Assembly: GCA_022818135.1 (NCBI GenBank)
Contig: JAFMSR010000029.1
Span: forward strand, 496,001-560,000
Source of the DNA: Saxidomus purpurata
Lineage: Eukaryota; Mollusca; Bivalvia; Venerida; Veneridae
Length of the DNA stretch: 64,000 nt
Reading direction: 5' to 3'
The position numbers and the translations under genes were made by a program. Shown here piece by piece: positions 36,800-46,869 of this stretch. Positions within the stretch are counted from its first letter, which is position 1, and the number at the start of each line of letters is the position of its first letter. The notes under the pieces are model-generated. The model was not told the DNA's origin and searched no databases. It saw nothing but the letters and a program-made list of their open reading frames with translations.

Positions 36800-36862
36800 C
36801 GTGACCCTAGTGGGGCTCGAACCCGCTACCTGATATTGCAAAATACAAACAGCGTCCCATTT
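36800..36862 (-). other. tRNA-like remnant (B-box side only)
   Basis: On the minus strand, GCGGGTTCGAGCCCCACTAG is a good T-arm/B-box. No convincing D-arm lies at the right distance upstream. Confidence 0.4.
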
Positions 36863-36961
36863 CCTCAGACACTTCTGGTTCTCTAACATACCCGGTGTAC
36901 AGTACCGATACATCGGACATCGGTTTTAGGTCTCATCCGAAATACCATTAGTTATGTTAGT

Positions 36962-37038
36962 GGAGGAGCAGGGGATCGAATCTGCGATCCCTGGATTACC
37001 AGTCAAGCACGTTAACCACTAAACCACTGATCCCCTCC
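36962..37038 (-). other. tRNA-Thr-like element or pseudo-tRNA
   Basis: On the minus strand, CAGTGGTTTAGTGGTTAACG forms a D-arm with a canonical A-box. CTTGA and TCCAG can pair, with one mismatch, around the 7-nt loop CTGGTAA, giving anticodon GGT (threonine). GCAGATTCGATCCCCTGC provides the T-arm/B-box. The acceptor stem (GGAGGGG/CTGCTCC) is imperfect and misregistered, so I call it a tRNA-derived SINE head or pseudogene. Confidence 0.55.
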
Positions 37039-37643
37039 TTAATTCAGATAGGAAAGGGCACTTTTTATATGCTCATAGTATAATCAACCATCAATCAATC
37101 AAAACTGTTTATCACACCTTATTTACCATTGCAAGATTTGGGCACTAATTTGCACATCATGGCTATTATTTTCTTCTATCATCTACCCTTTCAACAATTA
37201 AGAAAGTGGAGTAAAGGGGTTTTAATATCTAAGACAAAAACAATACTGTAGTGGCATTTATCATAATTGAGTAATTCATGTCAATTGACTGCACACAAAG
37301 ACTCGAAATTGCTTTTGTTAGTATCATTTGTTGATTTTGTATTAATGAATTTTATTTTATGTTTTTCAGTGAATTATAGAGTTTTCTCAGTGAAATAAAA
37401 GTGATAATCCACAGTTTTGAAACAGTGGATTACCATTTTTATTTTTCACTGTTTTGCAATCTTTAACCCGGATTTACGTCAAAAAGGATACCGAGCGTAA
37501 TTAATGCTGGAAACCATGCGACGATGACGTCGTTTAAATGACGTCATTTGCGCTATGTTTCTGGTGACGTTTCCCGCGATTTTCGATATTTTGTAGAAAC
37601 AAACTCAATAAAAGTAGAATTTTAACCATAAAATAAACAGAAA

Positions 37644-37794
37644 AATTGTTGGTATCGGTGTAATATCACGTTAATTTCACTCGTGAACACCAAAAGTTGT
37701 TATTTTCACTCGTGGCTGTGCCACTCGTGAAAATATCACTTTTGGTGCTCACTCGGTGAAATTATAACATGATCTTACACCGAAACCAACAATT
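37644..37794. repeat. Hairpin element, 151 bp, CACTCGTGG apex
   Basis: The left arm AATTGTTGGTATCGGTGTAA ... AACACCAAAAGT ... TTTTCACTCGTGG is matched in reverse complement by the right arm, with a few substitutions and one small gap. The apex is CTCGTGGCTGTGCCACTCG, itself a palindrome. It lies in an intron. Confidence 0.92.
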
Positions 37795-37949
37795 ATCCTC
37801 TATGTTTTCTTTGAAATCATTTTAAGTGAAATTTCCAGCAAAAATATTTAATTTACCAGCAGAAAGAACTAACTTTCATATTATTACTGAAAAGTTTTTG
37901 CATTCAAAATCTTCTTACAAAATACCAAAGAATTACTGCATTTCCACTT

Positions 37950-38635
37950 AATGTCCTCTCTCACTGTATGCAAACTGAAGTAGTTTTCTTCAGTATTCCG
38001 GACAAGAAAATGTAAAAAAGGGGGAAAATAAAAGATAGGCAAGGTAGAGTTATGGTCCTTGGGCACTGCACTTTCTTATATTGTGCTCTATCACTGTATT
38101 TAGAATTTCCTTCAGTACATTTGTAGTTAGGCCCCGGGCAAGAAAAGTCAATAAAGGGAGACAATTTAAATAGAAGGCAAAATAGAGTAATGGTTTTTGG
38201 GCACCATATTTTTTAGTATATGCAGTTTGACAGAATTCCCTATCAGTACTTTTCGAGTTATGTTCCGGACAAGAAAATATAACAAAGGAGGCTTATTAAA
38301 AAATTAGGGAAGGTACAGTTATAGTTCCTAGGCTATGCACTTTTACTCATTGTGCTCTATCATTGTGTGAAGTTTCAAGTAATCCATTTTCATACTTTTG
38401 GCGTTATGCTAAGGACAAAGAAGTGAGGACGGACAGATTGATAGTGATTATTACGTGGCTATGCTATTGTTCCCTCAATTATTCTTTTAACAGACTGAAT
38501 GAATAGAATTTACAGTAACGTTTTGTCCCCATAGCCATGTAAGTATTTATACGAGGTTTGACAGACGAACGGACGGACGAATGGACGAGTCGATTTCTAT
38601 ATGCCACCCGAAGTTCAGTCGGGGACATAAAAGTT
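37950..38635 (+). repeat. Bivalve dispersed repeat (CCGGACAAGAAAAT family)
   Basis: Three imperfect units of about 140-150 bp, each containing CCGGACAAGAAAAT/CCGGGCAAGAAAAG, a GGGAGACAATT- or GGAGGCTTATT-like block, TTGGGCACTGCAC and TTGTGCTCTATCACTG. They are followed by an end segment with ACGGACGGACGAATGGACGA and TCGGGGACATAAAAG. An opposite-orientation copy lies at 44445-44880. Confidence 0.8.
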
Positions 38636-38657
38636 ATTGTAACATTAATATTCCTAC

Positions 38658-38774
38658 CGTAAACGAAGAAGTACTTATCGCATCGTCTTGCCCAGGTCTT
38701 GTTTACTGCTGCCATTTTGTCTCTTCCGACAGCAGATGACATAATGAGACAAAGTATACTGATATTTCTCAATT
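38658..38774 (-). CDS. C1GALT1-like: Galactosyltransferase-like gene, early catalytic exon
   Basis: A 117-bp exon (2 + 38 codons + 1 base) with donor ACG|GTAGGA. It encodes ISILCLIMSSAVGRDKM and AVNKTWARRCDKYFFVYG. This parallels the start of the C1GALT1 catalytic domain, where an ILCWVMT strand is followed by a helix ending TWGKRC and an LFMSS strand. The TW.RRC element with its cysteine is kept. The single trailing G joins the next exon to make glycine, and the two leading bases fit the phase of the 43797-43888 exon. The acceptor is uncertain: AG before 38774 fits the phase, while a CAG before 38758 would give a shorter exon in another phase. Confidence 0.85.
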
Positions 38775-39954
38775 CTTTTTTACCAATATATTCTTTTCCG
38801 CAATATAACTGATTTGCACCATATGCTTTTTCTGAAAAAAGTAAGAAGTATTAATGATAATAAAATAATAAAGTATTGATAGGAGAGTTTTATTTGAAAC
38901 AGTAACGTCGAAAAGGACATCAAATATCTGCAGAAAATTTAAGACTGTTTGTCAAAATAGTATGCCATTTTATCGCATTAAATTTTGAATAAACTTATTA
39001 CATGTTCTCAACCGATGTGATAAATAATTAATTTGACTGAAAGTTTTCAATCTTTATCTTCCAAGTATGTGTCAAATCATCTCAACATTATATGAACCCA
39101 AATGTCTTAAGAAAATGTGGATAATCTGAACTTTACTGTCTACTGTTTTCTGCGATAACCAGATCTTACAAAATTTAATAGGCTTTACTGTTCCCCCAAT
39201 GTTATGAACGCATTACGGTAATCACCTTTAATGAATGCTTCTTTTATTCCAGGTGTTATTTTACAGTTTAAGGTTATATTTTGAATTTTGATCTGTGTGA
39301 TAAATCCATTTGTTTCTGTTCATATATTAGAAAAGTCTGCTGTCCCAGACATTCGGATAACTACGTAGAAAAACAAATTACGGTGTTCATTACGGTTCTA
39401 TCTGTGAATGAATTTAGAGTTGACATTACAGTCATTGAAGAGAATGAAACCCTCACCATTTGAAAAATATTCATTCATCTTAAATCAATTACATTTAACA
39501 GATAGTGCAGTCTCAGAATGAATCCGACGGAGAAAATATCAAGACATAATGTAAAAATAAATCAATATAGTTAAGTGTTCGGTACAAGTACAAATAATTA
39601 TCGGCAGAACAATTTGAAGTAACGAAAAGTCTGAAATAAAGAACAAAACAGCCATATCTGTCACTCGATCATTCAATTAGAACCTGTTTAAATTTTCTTT
39701 CTACATGAAACTTGAAATAAATATTGAGGTTTTGGGCCTTATGTCTAAAATCACTAGATGCTGAATATTGTCTCAGTTTCCTCACTTACTTTAAGAAAAT
39801 ATAAATGCATTCGACAGATATGATATATTTTAAGCAAAATCATAAAATTGAGTTTTTCATACAGATTCATGGATACAGATGATTTGTAAAAATGGCTGTC
39901 TCGTGTAATGTGTTGTTATATTTTACTGTTAACTCTATCTTATTACATTCTTAA

Positions 39955-40877
39955 GGGGGTCACTGCTGAAATTCAAAATAACAAGAAATTTTATTGACCC
40001 TGTTTTTTATGGAGACTAACATATTGCTAGTTAATTTCTGAAAAAATAATGATGGGTCAATGACTTAACTTTTTCGCAATATTAATCTTTAGAGATGCAC
40101 TATCAGATCAAGGTGCTAAATGCAGAATTAGCTAGAATTTTGGTATTGTAAATGCTTATGTATGTGGTGTATTTTTCAGAATGGGTATCAATTTTTAAAC
40201 TTTTCTAATGTAGTTTATCATACTTTAAGATGAACAATTAGAGATAGTGGTATTTCTATCATCATCTAAAAAAAGATTACGCTCCTTATTATTACCCCAC
40301 CCACTTTACTAAAATTCATTTTTTCAATTTTTGATCAATGACTATTTTCATGATGAAGGAATAATAAGGTTTTTCAGATATTTTGCCTACAGTTTGAATA
40401 ATACCTTTGTTCAAGAATGCAAAAATAAAAAATGGGGGTCAATGTTCATATAAGAAAGAAATTTAATAAAAACTGACAAAAAAATTGTTTTTTAGATTTC
40501 GACGAGCTTTGAGATAGGACGGCATAGGTCTGTAACAAAGAGCTGTAAAAGGAACTAGTTTTCAATTAATTTTATATCATAACAATTTTTCTTGTAATAA
40601 AGTTTGAATTAAGTAAATATCTTAAACGGTTTTTGAGAAATGACTATTTTTGTACCCCTACCCCCATTTTAGCATGCAAAATTTGTCAATTTAGTCACAA
40701 AATGTGAGGTCAAAATATTTTTTCTCAAAAACGTTCATTATTTTGCACTAAAATATTCCTATTGTACCAAAGTTTACTACTGCATATTTTTTTCCCCCAG
40801 TTAAATCATCATTTTAGAAATATAACAAATTTAAATTTTTAGAAGTGCAAAAATCCAAAATCTTACCAGTGACCCCC
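39955..40877. mobile_element. 923-bp piggyBac-like MITE with TTAA duplications
   Basis: TTAA stands immediately outside both ends (39951-39954 and 40878-40881). The ends are inverted: GGGGGTCACTG on the left and CAGTGACCCCC on the right. TTAA target duplication with short G-rich inverted ends is the mark of piggyBac-type insertion. The interior is AT-rich without a coding frame and has many T and A runs and two short C-rich phrases, so the copy is non-autonomous. It lies in an intron of the galactosyltransferase-like gene. Confidence 0.85.
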
Positions 40878-40959
40878 TTAATCAGGTTTTTTGAAAAAAA
40901 ACCACTACTTATTAGAATGGCGATGTCGTATGTCGGGCGAGCGGGTGGGCGTCAAACAT

Positions 40960-41480
40960 TGGTTTTCGTTCAATAACTTGAGTTAAGAGTGACCAATTGC
41001 AATGAAACTTGGTGTGTAGGTAGCGTGCATGGAGACGCAGCTTGGAATTGCATTTGGAATCACTAGGCTCAAGGTCAAGGTCACTGTTACTAAAAATAGA
41101 AAAACGGTTTCCACTCAATAACTCCAGTAAGGAGTGACCAATTGTAATAGAACTTGATGTGTAGGTAGCTTGCGTAAAGACGCAGCTTAAGATTGCATTT
41201 GGGGTCACTAGGATCAAGGTCTAGGTCACTGTTACTAAAAATAGAAAAATGGTTTCCGCTCAATAACTCAAGTTAGGAGTGACCAATTGCAATGAAACTT
41301 GGTGTGTAGGTAGCTTGCGTGGAGAAGCAGCTTGGGATTGCATTGGGGTCACTAGGGTCAAGCTCAAGGTCACTGTTACTAAATATAGGAAAACGGTTTA
41401 AGTCAATAACTCAAGTTAGGAGTGACCAATTGCAATGAAACTCGTTGTGTAGGTAGCTTGCATAGAGAGGAAGCTTGGGA
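40960..41480. repeat. Tandem array, 145-bp unit, about 3.6 copies
   Basis: The phrase GTGACCAATTG recurs at 40989, 41134, 41279 and 41422, giving periods of 145, 145 and 143 bp. Each unit carries AAACTTGGTGTGTAGGTAGC, GGATTGCATTTGG-like words, AGGTCACTGTTACTAAAAAT and GGTTTCCGCTCAATAACT. Identity between units is high. I recall the unit as a common bivalve repeat. It is intronic. Confidence 0.93.
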
Positions 41481-41509
41481 TAGCATTTCGGGATTTACTA
41501 AAATTAACT

Positions 41510-41745
41510 AAAATTATATTTTTTTTAGTTTTTTTTCAATTGTTTTAAGCAAAAAAATTTTTTTTGGGTCAAGGACACTTACTAAAAATACATATCTATT
41601 TTTTAGTTTTTAGATTGTTTTAAGCAAAAAAATAATTTCAGGTCAAAGTCACTGTTACTAAAAATAGACTTAAAAAAAATACGCAAAAGAAAAAAAATCT
41701 TTGCGCGGGGGCGGGGGGTGGGGGGGAGGGGGTGTCAAGGTGACT
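41510..41745. repeat. Decayed array edge with T-runs and a G-rich tract
   Basis: Two diverged GGTCAAGGACACTTACTAAA-like phrases separated by T-rich runs continue the array outward. A plus-strand purine/G-rich tract at about 41702-41742 (runs of 4 to 7 G) follows and then a T-run. The G runs could form a G-quadruplex; that is inference from composition only. Confidence 0.6.
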
Positions 41746-43796
41746 GTTTTTTTTTTAATTCTACAATTTCTACAGGCGCCGTTTATACCTGCTTGGGCGG
41801 CATTGCCGCATCTTCTTGTTTGGATATTGCACGAAACGTATCTATTCCCACTATTTAGGCAGCACGGTTTTAAACGTTTTGTTAAGCATTGTTAAACAAC
41901 AAATTATCTTTCCCATGAACTGTATCGTCAAACTAACCGAAACGGGATTTATTTAAAGTAAGGCAGGGCATCTATAAAAGCAGATTTTAAGCATTTGTCG
42001 ATAGTTTTTAGACTTAGTCCAAACTCGTTAGACAATGGCGTATGATTAACAGTAATATCACAGACACAGTGTTAATATTTATATTTTTTCTCATTTTGTT
42101 GTAATTTGATGTGGTACATAGTAAATGTAGTGTTTTCCAGAATATTTGGGTAAGAAGTGTAATTCAGCTAGAGTTGATAAGCACTTTTAACGCGGCTTGT
42201 TTTTTGCACAAACAAACTGGTGCCTGTTTTAAATGAATACGAGCAGATTGACATAAGCGCCCTTCCTATAAATTTGTATTGTCTCTCTTTCTTTCCAAAA
42301 TACACTATTGATTGAGACACTTGCGAAATGCAAACACTTAACACAATTCGGTAAGTTAAATGTTTGTTTTAGAACAAACACGTTAAAATATTATCATTAT
42401 TAATTTGACTATAATCTATGCAAAGTGAATAAAACAAAATGAGGCCTAAGTTTAAGTACTTATTCACGTGTCAGTTACATAGTGGGCATATGGTGACATG
42501 CAACCCACAAAATAAATATATTTTATTGATTTGTGTTATTTTATCCAAAACCACTTTAACAGACCAGCATTTGGCGGGCGAATAGTCAAAACCACGCTTT
42601 TATCGTGATTCCCGTGACAACCCAGAGGGTTAACTTGATAAAAATAAAATTTAGTAACATGTTAGTGACGCATGACTTCTTCAAGAACATACTGTGTTTT
42701 TTTAGGTGCCTACATGTAGTATGATGAGCCCTAGGAAGTCTTCTTCGACCCTGATGTTTATATTTGTATTTACCGCACAGCTTTTTCATTGTAGCCTACA
42801 GACGGTTTGGTGTATGCTCATCTTTATATGCGCCATTCTATTTGCCACATGTTATGCATTTTAGCCCGGATGATATATCTAGGAGTAGAACGTTGACGTC
42901 ACCTTATGACTCGTCCCCCAGAAAAAAAAAATAGAGAAAGGGTATGATTTGACAAATGGTATTAATTCTTTATTTGACATAGTGTTCAGTGTACTTCCAA
43001 ATCTTTTAAGGACACGTTAGAAACAACATGGAACTGAAATTGATACAATTTACTCGAGCTTGTTCTATAATTAGTTTATTATTATCATAATCAGTATTAT
43101 TATTATTTTGTTTCATTTAGTTCATTTTGTAAATAATAAACAAATTCAAGAAAAACAATACTGAGAGATGTTTCTTTTATGTACAAAATACCGAAAGAGT
43201 CATCTTTTATTATCAATTGAAATTCCCTCAAAGATTGTAAAACAAACGTTATGTTAGGTTTTACTGAATGCCAAATGGGTTTTCACCACTAATCGTTGTA
43301 ATTTTAGCTCCTTAACTTTGAATGTTGTGACAATGTTTTCAATAAATTTCTCTTATAATTATTATGCAATTGAAAATTACACCAAGTTTAAGTGTGAACC
43401 AGCAAATTAGTTACATTGTCCGTGTTGACACAACAATGCATACACCAGTTAAACTGTCTAGCTTTACCCATCAAGTCAAGTTAAGTCAAGTACTATTTAG
43501 TCGTAGGTTTATTGTTTACAATCACACAAGCCTTAAAAGCATCATTATAATACTATTTATATTACATTTAATCACTTATTCAAGCAAATGTATTATTCAA
43601 TCGATATTATTCAAGGTATATTATACAGGCCCACATGGAAGATTGGGTCCACCAAATGTGTAGCCTCTGTAAATAAAGACTATATTACTTTTATCATTAT
43701 TATTATAAAGTTGCAAGACAAAGCAAGAACATGTTTTACTTAGTTTTTTTTTTTACATTTTTCAATCAACTTTCTTGTGTAAACTAAGATATTTAC

Positions 43797-43888
43797 CTTT
43801 TACTGTGAGTGTGTCAGACAACGTTTGTAAAACTGTAACAATGAGCACTATCACTAGCAGACAGGTAACCAGGAAACATCCATGAACT
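43797..43888 (-). CDS. C1GALT1-like: Galactosyltransferase-like gene, signal-anchor exon (putative)
   Basis: A 92-bp frame (1 base + 30 codons + 1 base) on the minus strand between a pyrimidine-rich acceptor (TTACTGTTTTTTTAAG) and a good donor (AAAG|GTAAAT). It encodes a membrane segment, CFLVTCLLVIVLIVTVL, followed by a short polar stretch. That is what a type II Golgi glycosyltransferase carries near its N-terminus. The terminal phase exactly suits the 38658-38774 exon. There is no in-frame Met, so an upstream exon with the start codon is expected and was not found. The stem between anchor and catalytic domain would be unusually short unless a further exon is missed in the 5-kb intron. Confidence 0.6.
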
Positions 43889-43939
43889 CTTAAAAAAACA
43901 GTAAGAACAATATCAAATATCTAAATAAGGACACATATG

Positions 43940-44012
43940 GACCTCGAGTACTCCGTGGTTTCGTCGTGTACTTCGGGACCGTTAGACCCTGGGTTCGAAT
44001 CTGAGCCGACGC
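43940..44012 (+). other. Possible tRNA-like repeat
   Basis: CCCTGGGTTCGAATCTGAGC is a good B-box/T-arm. The A-box side (CTCCGTGGTTTCGTCGTG) is poor. It may be a tRNA-derived SINE head. Confidence 0.35.
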
Positions 44013-44444
44013 ATGAGCTTTAGAGAGACAAAAGCTCATTTTTCGCAATGTTAAGGCTTGTAACCTATTATCTTTCAATTAGTTTTCTCGAAAATGATGT
44101 TTGAACATTTCTTCTGCGATCAATTACGAAATTCTGAATGTTAGAACTGCTGAAAAAAAGATAAATGATAACATTTTTTGTTTATTTTTTCTATATCTTT
44201 AACAGAAAATCGTTTCTCTGTACGGTATATTTCCGGGGTGAATACATTTTGAAATCTAAATTGTGTCTTTTTATAAATAAATGATAAATTGGTTAACATT
44301 GGAAATAAAACGCAATGGTGAATTGACAAATTTAGAGGTTTTATCATTGATAAACATGAGACACATGTAGTTGTCATTTTCACTGCTATCGTTGGATATA
44401 CTTATGAAAGTGTCATTTACTTATAATTGTTGTTGGTGATCGAA

Positions 44445-44880
44445 CTTCTTATGCCCCTGAAGGAACTTTGGGTGGCAGATAGAAATCGACCCGTCGGTCC
44501 GTCCGTCTCAATTTCCTTGTCCGGAGCATAATTACAAAAGAATTGAAAGGAATTACTTTAAACGTCGCACAGTGATAGAGCACAATACAAAAAAGCACAG
44601 TGTGCAAGGACCATAACTTTTTTTTGACTAATTTTTTAATTAACCCCTTTTGTTACATTTTCTTGTCCGGAGCTTAACTCAAAAAGTGTTGAAGAAAATT
44701 CCTTCAAATTGCATATCGTGTGAGAGGACATTAAGGGGGAGTGTAGTGCTTAAGAACCTTAACGCTATTCAGCCTTATTTTTTAATTATCTCCCTTTATT
44801 GAAATTTCTTGTCCGGAGTATAACTTCAAAATTATTAAAGGGAAGTACTTGAAACAAACGAAATTCGAGGTAACAGGATG
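44445..44880 (-). repeat. Inverted copy of the CCGGACAAGAAAAT repeat family
   Basis: TTATGCCCCTGAAGGAACTT, CGGTCCGTCCGTCTC, then repeated CTTGTCCGGAGC(A/T)TAA at about 44519, 44671 and 44809 with GTGATAGAGCACAATA. It is the reverse complement of the order seen at 37950-38635, with a unit of about 140-150 bp. Confidence 0.8.
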
Positions 44881-46790
44881 TACTTTTTTATTACATACAT
44901 GGACGAATACGGCACAAAATTGCCTGTTTTCACTGCAAATAATGATTTGTATTTAACTTTATCGATGCAAATGATAACATTTGTTTTCATCGGCATGTTC
45001 ATTTTGGAATTTGAAATTGTTTTGTTTTATATTTCAGTTTTTTGTTTCAAAACAGTAAAAAAATGCGATCTATAATTTTATAGAGTGGTTACGTGTTCGT
45101 TTTATCAATCTTTCTGAAATAAAATCTGCACTTACCTCAAACATTTCGTTTAGAAATCATATTTCTTATAAAGTCCCGTCACTATTATCATTTAACTACT
45201 CTAGAAAATTAGGTCTTTAAAAAATTACAGCACTTTTCAAACTATGTTAAGGAAGAAACAACAATCAGTATGGCACGTGTGCATTGGTATGACAACATCT
45301 CACATTGTTTTCGATCACCACACCTTCGATCCGTCGGCGACCTTCGCACTTCGACGTAACAAGTTGACAATACATTGGAATTTTGATCGACGGGACTAAA
45401 CTTCCTTTCCACATATTCGAAGTCTTGGTAAGCCAGAATTAAAATACATAAAAAATAAGAAAAATTGACGTGGCTTCATAGTTTCTTCGACGTTCACGGA
45501 ATCAGCGAATCAGAATGAGAGTCAGCTGTATTATGGAGTTTAAGAACTTTAAATGAAATAACTGTTAGATTACTCACTCTTGTGCACTGTGCATTTGTGT
45601 TTATCTACGTTGCACAAGATTTCACTGAGATATTCATCAAAGTATTATAAATAACGGTAATATAAACATTAGGCACAGATCTTATGTGCAATTTTAAATG
45701 ATACTTTGCGGGATAAGTTGTGGTTTCAACAATGTCACCGAATATCGGACATTGAATTGAAAATGTTTTTGATGATTTGTTTTGTCCAACACAAACGGCA
45801 GCTGTAGTTTCATTTCTATGCGTATAGATATGAAAATATCAGAATATATGAAACCATTTTGAGGAAATACAATATCGAAGATTTACTCCTTATTATTTTG
45901 GCATGCTTTATGATCTTTACAACAATTAGGACATCCAACTTTTAAACGACTTGTCGAATAAGTGCATCTATGACAAGTTAACGAATGTCTCTACAGTAAC
46001 AATTTAATATATTAATTAACGTAATATTTCTTCCTGAAGTAGTTATTTTCTATAAAATGAAGCATTATAAACGCTCCCGTTACAAGTCGTACAACATGTT
46101 AGAGTAGATGTATGTACAATCTGGGTGTCAAATATTTCACACAAAAAATACATTTGACATATTTTCTTTTAATCACAGGAAATAAAGTATAGACTTGTAC
46201 ATTACTGTCGGTAAAATTTACAATTCTATTTGAAGATGTGAAATTCAATACCCGTTATTCTCAGGAGAACGATTTTCAAAAGCAAAAGCTGTTCTTTCAT
46301 TTGAACAGAAAATCTTAATAACCTCTCACCCAGTGTAATACGATTTTATTATTTTTAAATCCATTCCAATTACCCATGTGCGAAATTTTGTGTATAATCA
46401 AAAGTTCAAGAAATCACTGCCAAACGAAATATACATTTCAAATATTCAAAGGTGTTTAAATCCATTTCACCAATATCGTCGCACGCACGTAGAATTGGTG
46501 AACTATAATTGCCTTCATTTATATATGTGGAGAATTTAGCCCTTATTGGTAAATACATAACTTTGAATTAATTCAAAAAGTTTCGACTGATTGAAAATTG
46601 ATCAGAATTCAAAGGCTCTAAAATTAGTAAGAAAAGGCAAATATGTTGGTTTATGTTAATGCAGAAAATTAAATCTTTATTTGCTGTAGATATAAGTTTC
46701 GATTAGTAGAAATCGTTATTGATAGCAAAGTACACAGTACACACATACTTATTTAACAACGAAGACACATCAAACCCCATATGGAAGGTC
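44881..46790. other. AT-rich stretch, nothing recognised
   Basis: No gene, RNA or repeat could be supported. Any 5' exon of the galactosyltransferase-like gene may lie here or further right. Confidence 0.45.
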
Positions 46791-46862
46791 CAGTATATCC
46801 GAATTATGTAGAAAACTACATGCGCTAGTTTTTTTGTACCACATAATTCGAAGAGCAGTTAT
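46791..46862. repeat. Small inverted repeat, possible MITE remnant
   Basis: CCGAATTATGTAG and, about 30 bp on, CACATAATTCGAAG form inverted arms. The left outer part reads CAGTATATCC, which resembles a pogo-type tip, but the right outer part does not match it well. Confidence 0.35.
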
Positions 46863-46869
46863 ATAAATA

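Larger units (their letters stand above)
36135..38657 (-). other. Intron with SINE remnants, hairpin and dispersed repeat
   Basis: It holds, in order, a short TGACCTTGACCTTCAAGGTC phrase near 36410, tRNA-like remnants at 36800-36862 and 36962-37038, a hairpin at 37644-37794, and a dispersed repeat at 37950-38635 that ends only about 20 bp from the upstream exon's donor. Confidence 0.7.
38775..43796 (-). other. Large intron with MITE, tandem array and low-complexity DNA
   Basis: It contains the piggyBac-like MITE at 39955-40877, the 145-bp array at 40960-41480 and low-complexity DNA at 41510-41745. A stem-region exon could lie here (a minus-strand frame at 42586-42789 has one hydrophobic stretch), but I could not support one. 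Confidence 0.55.

Noticed and set aside
20445..37038. Functional tRNA genes at the tRNA-like sites
   Set aside because: A and B boxes are present, but acceptor stems do not close or the anticodon arms are distorted. SINE or pseudogene status fits better.
40912..41217. A 101-residue minus-strand frame
   Set aside because: It is created by the 145-bp tandem array and changes frame between units because 145 is not a multiple of three.
42586..42789. Minus-strand frame with a hydrophobic stretch as a stem or anchor exon
   Set aside because: It has no acceptor/donor pair in a phase compatible with the neighbouring exons. The 43797-43888 exon fits the anchor role much better.
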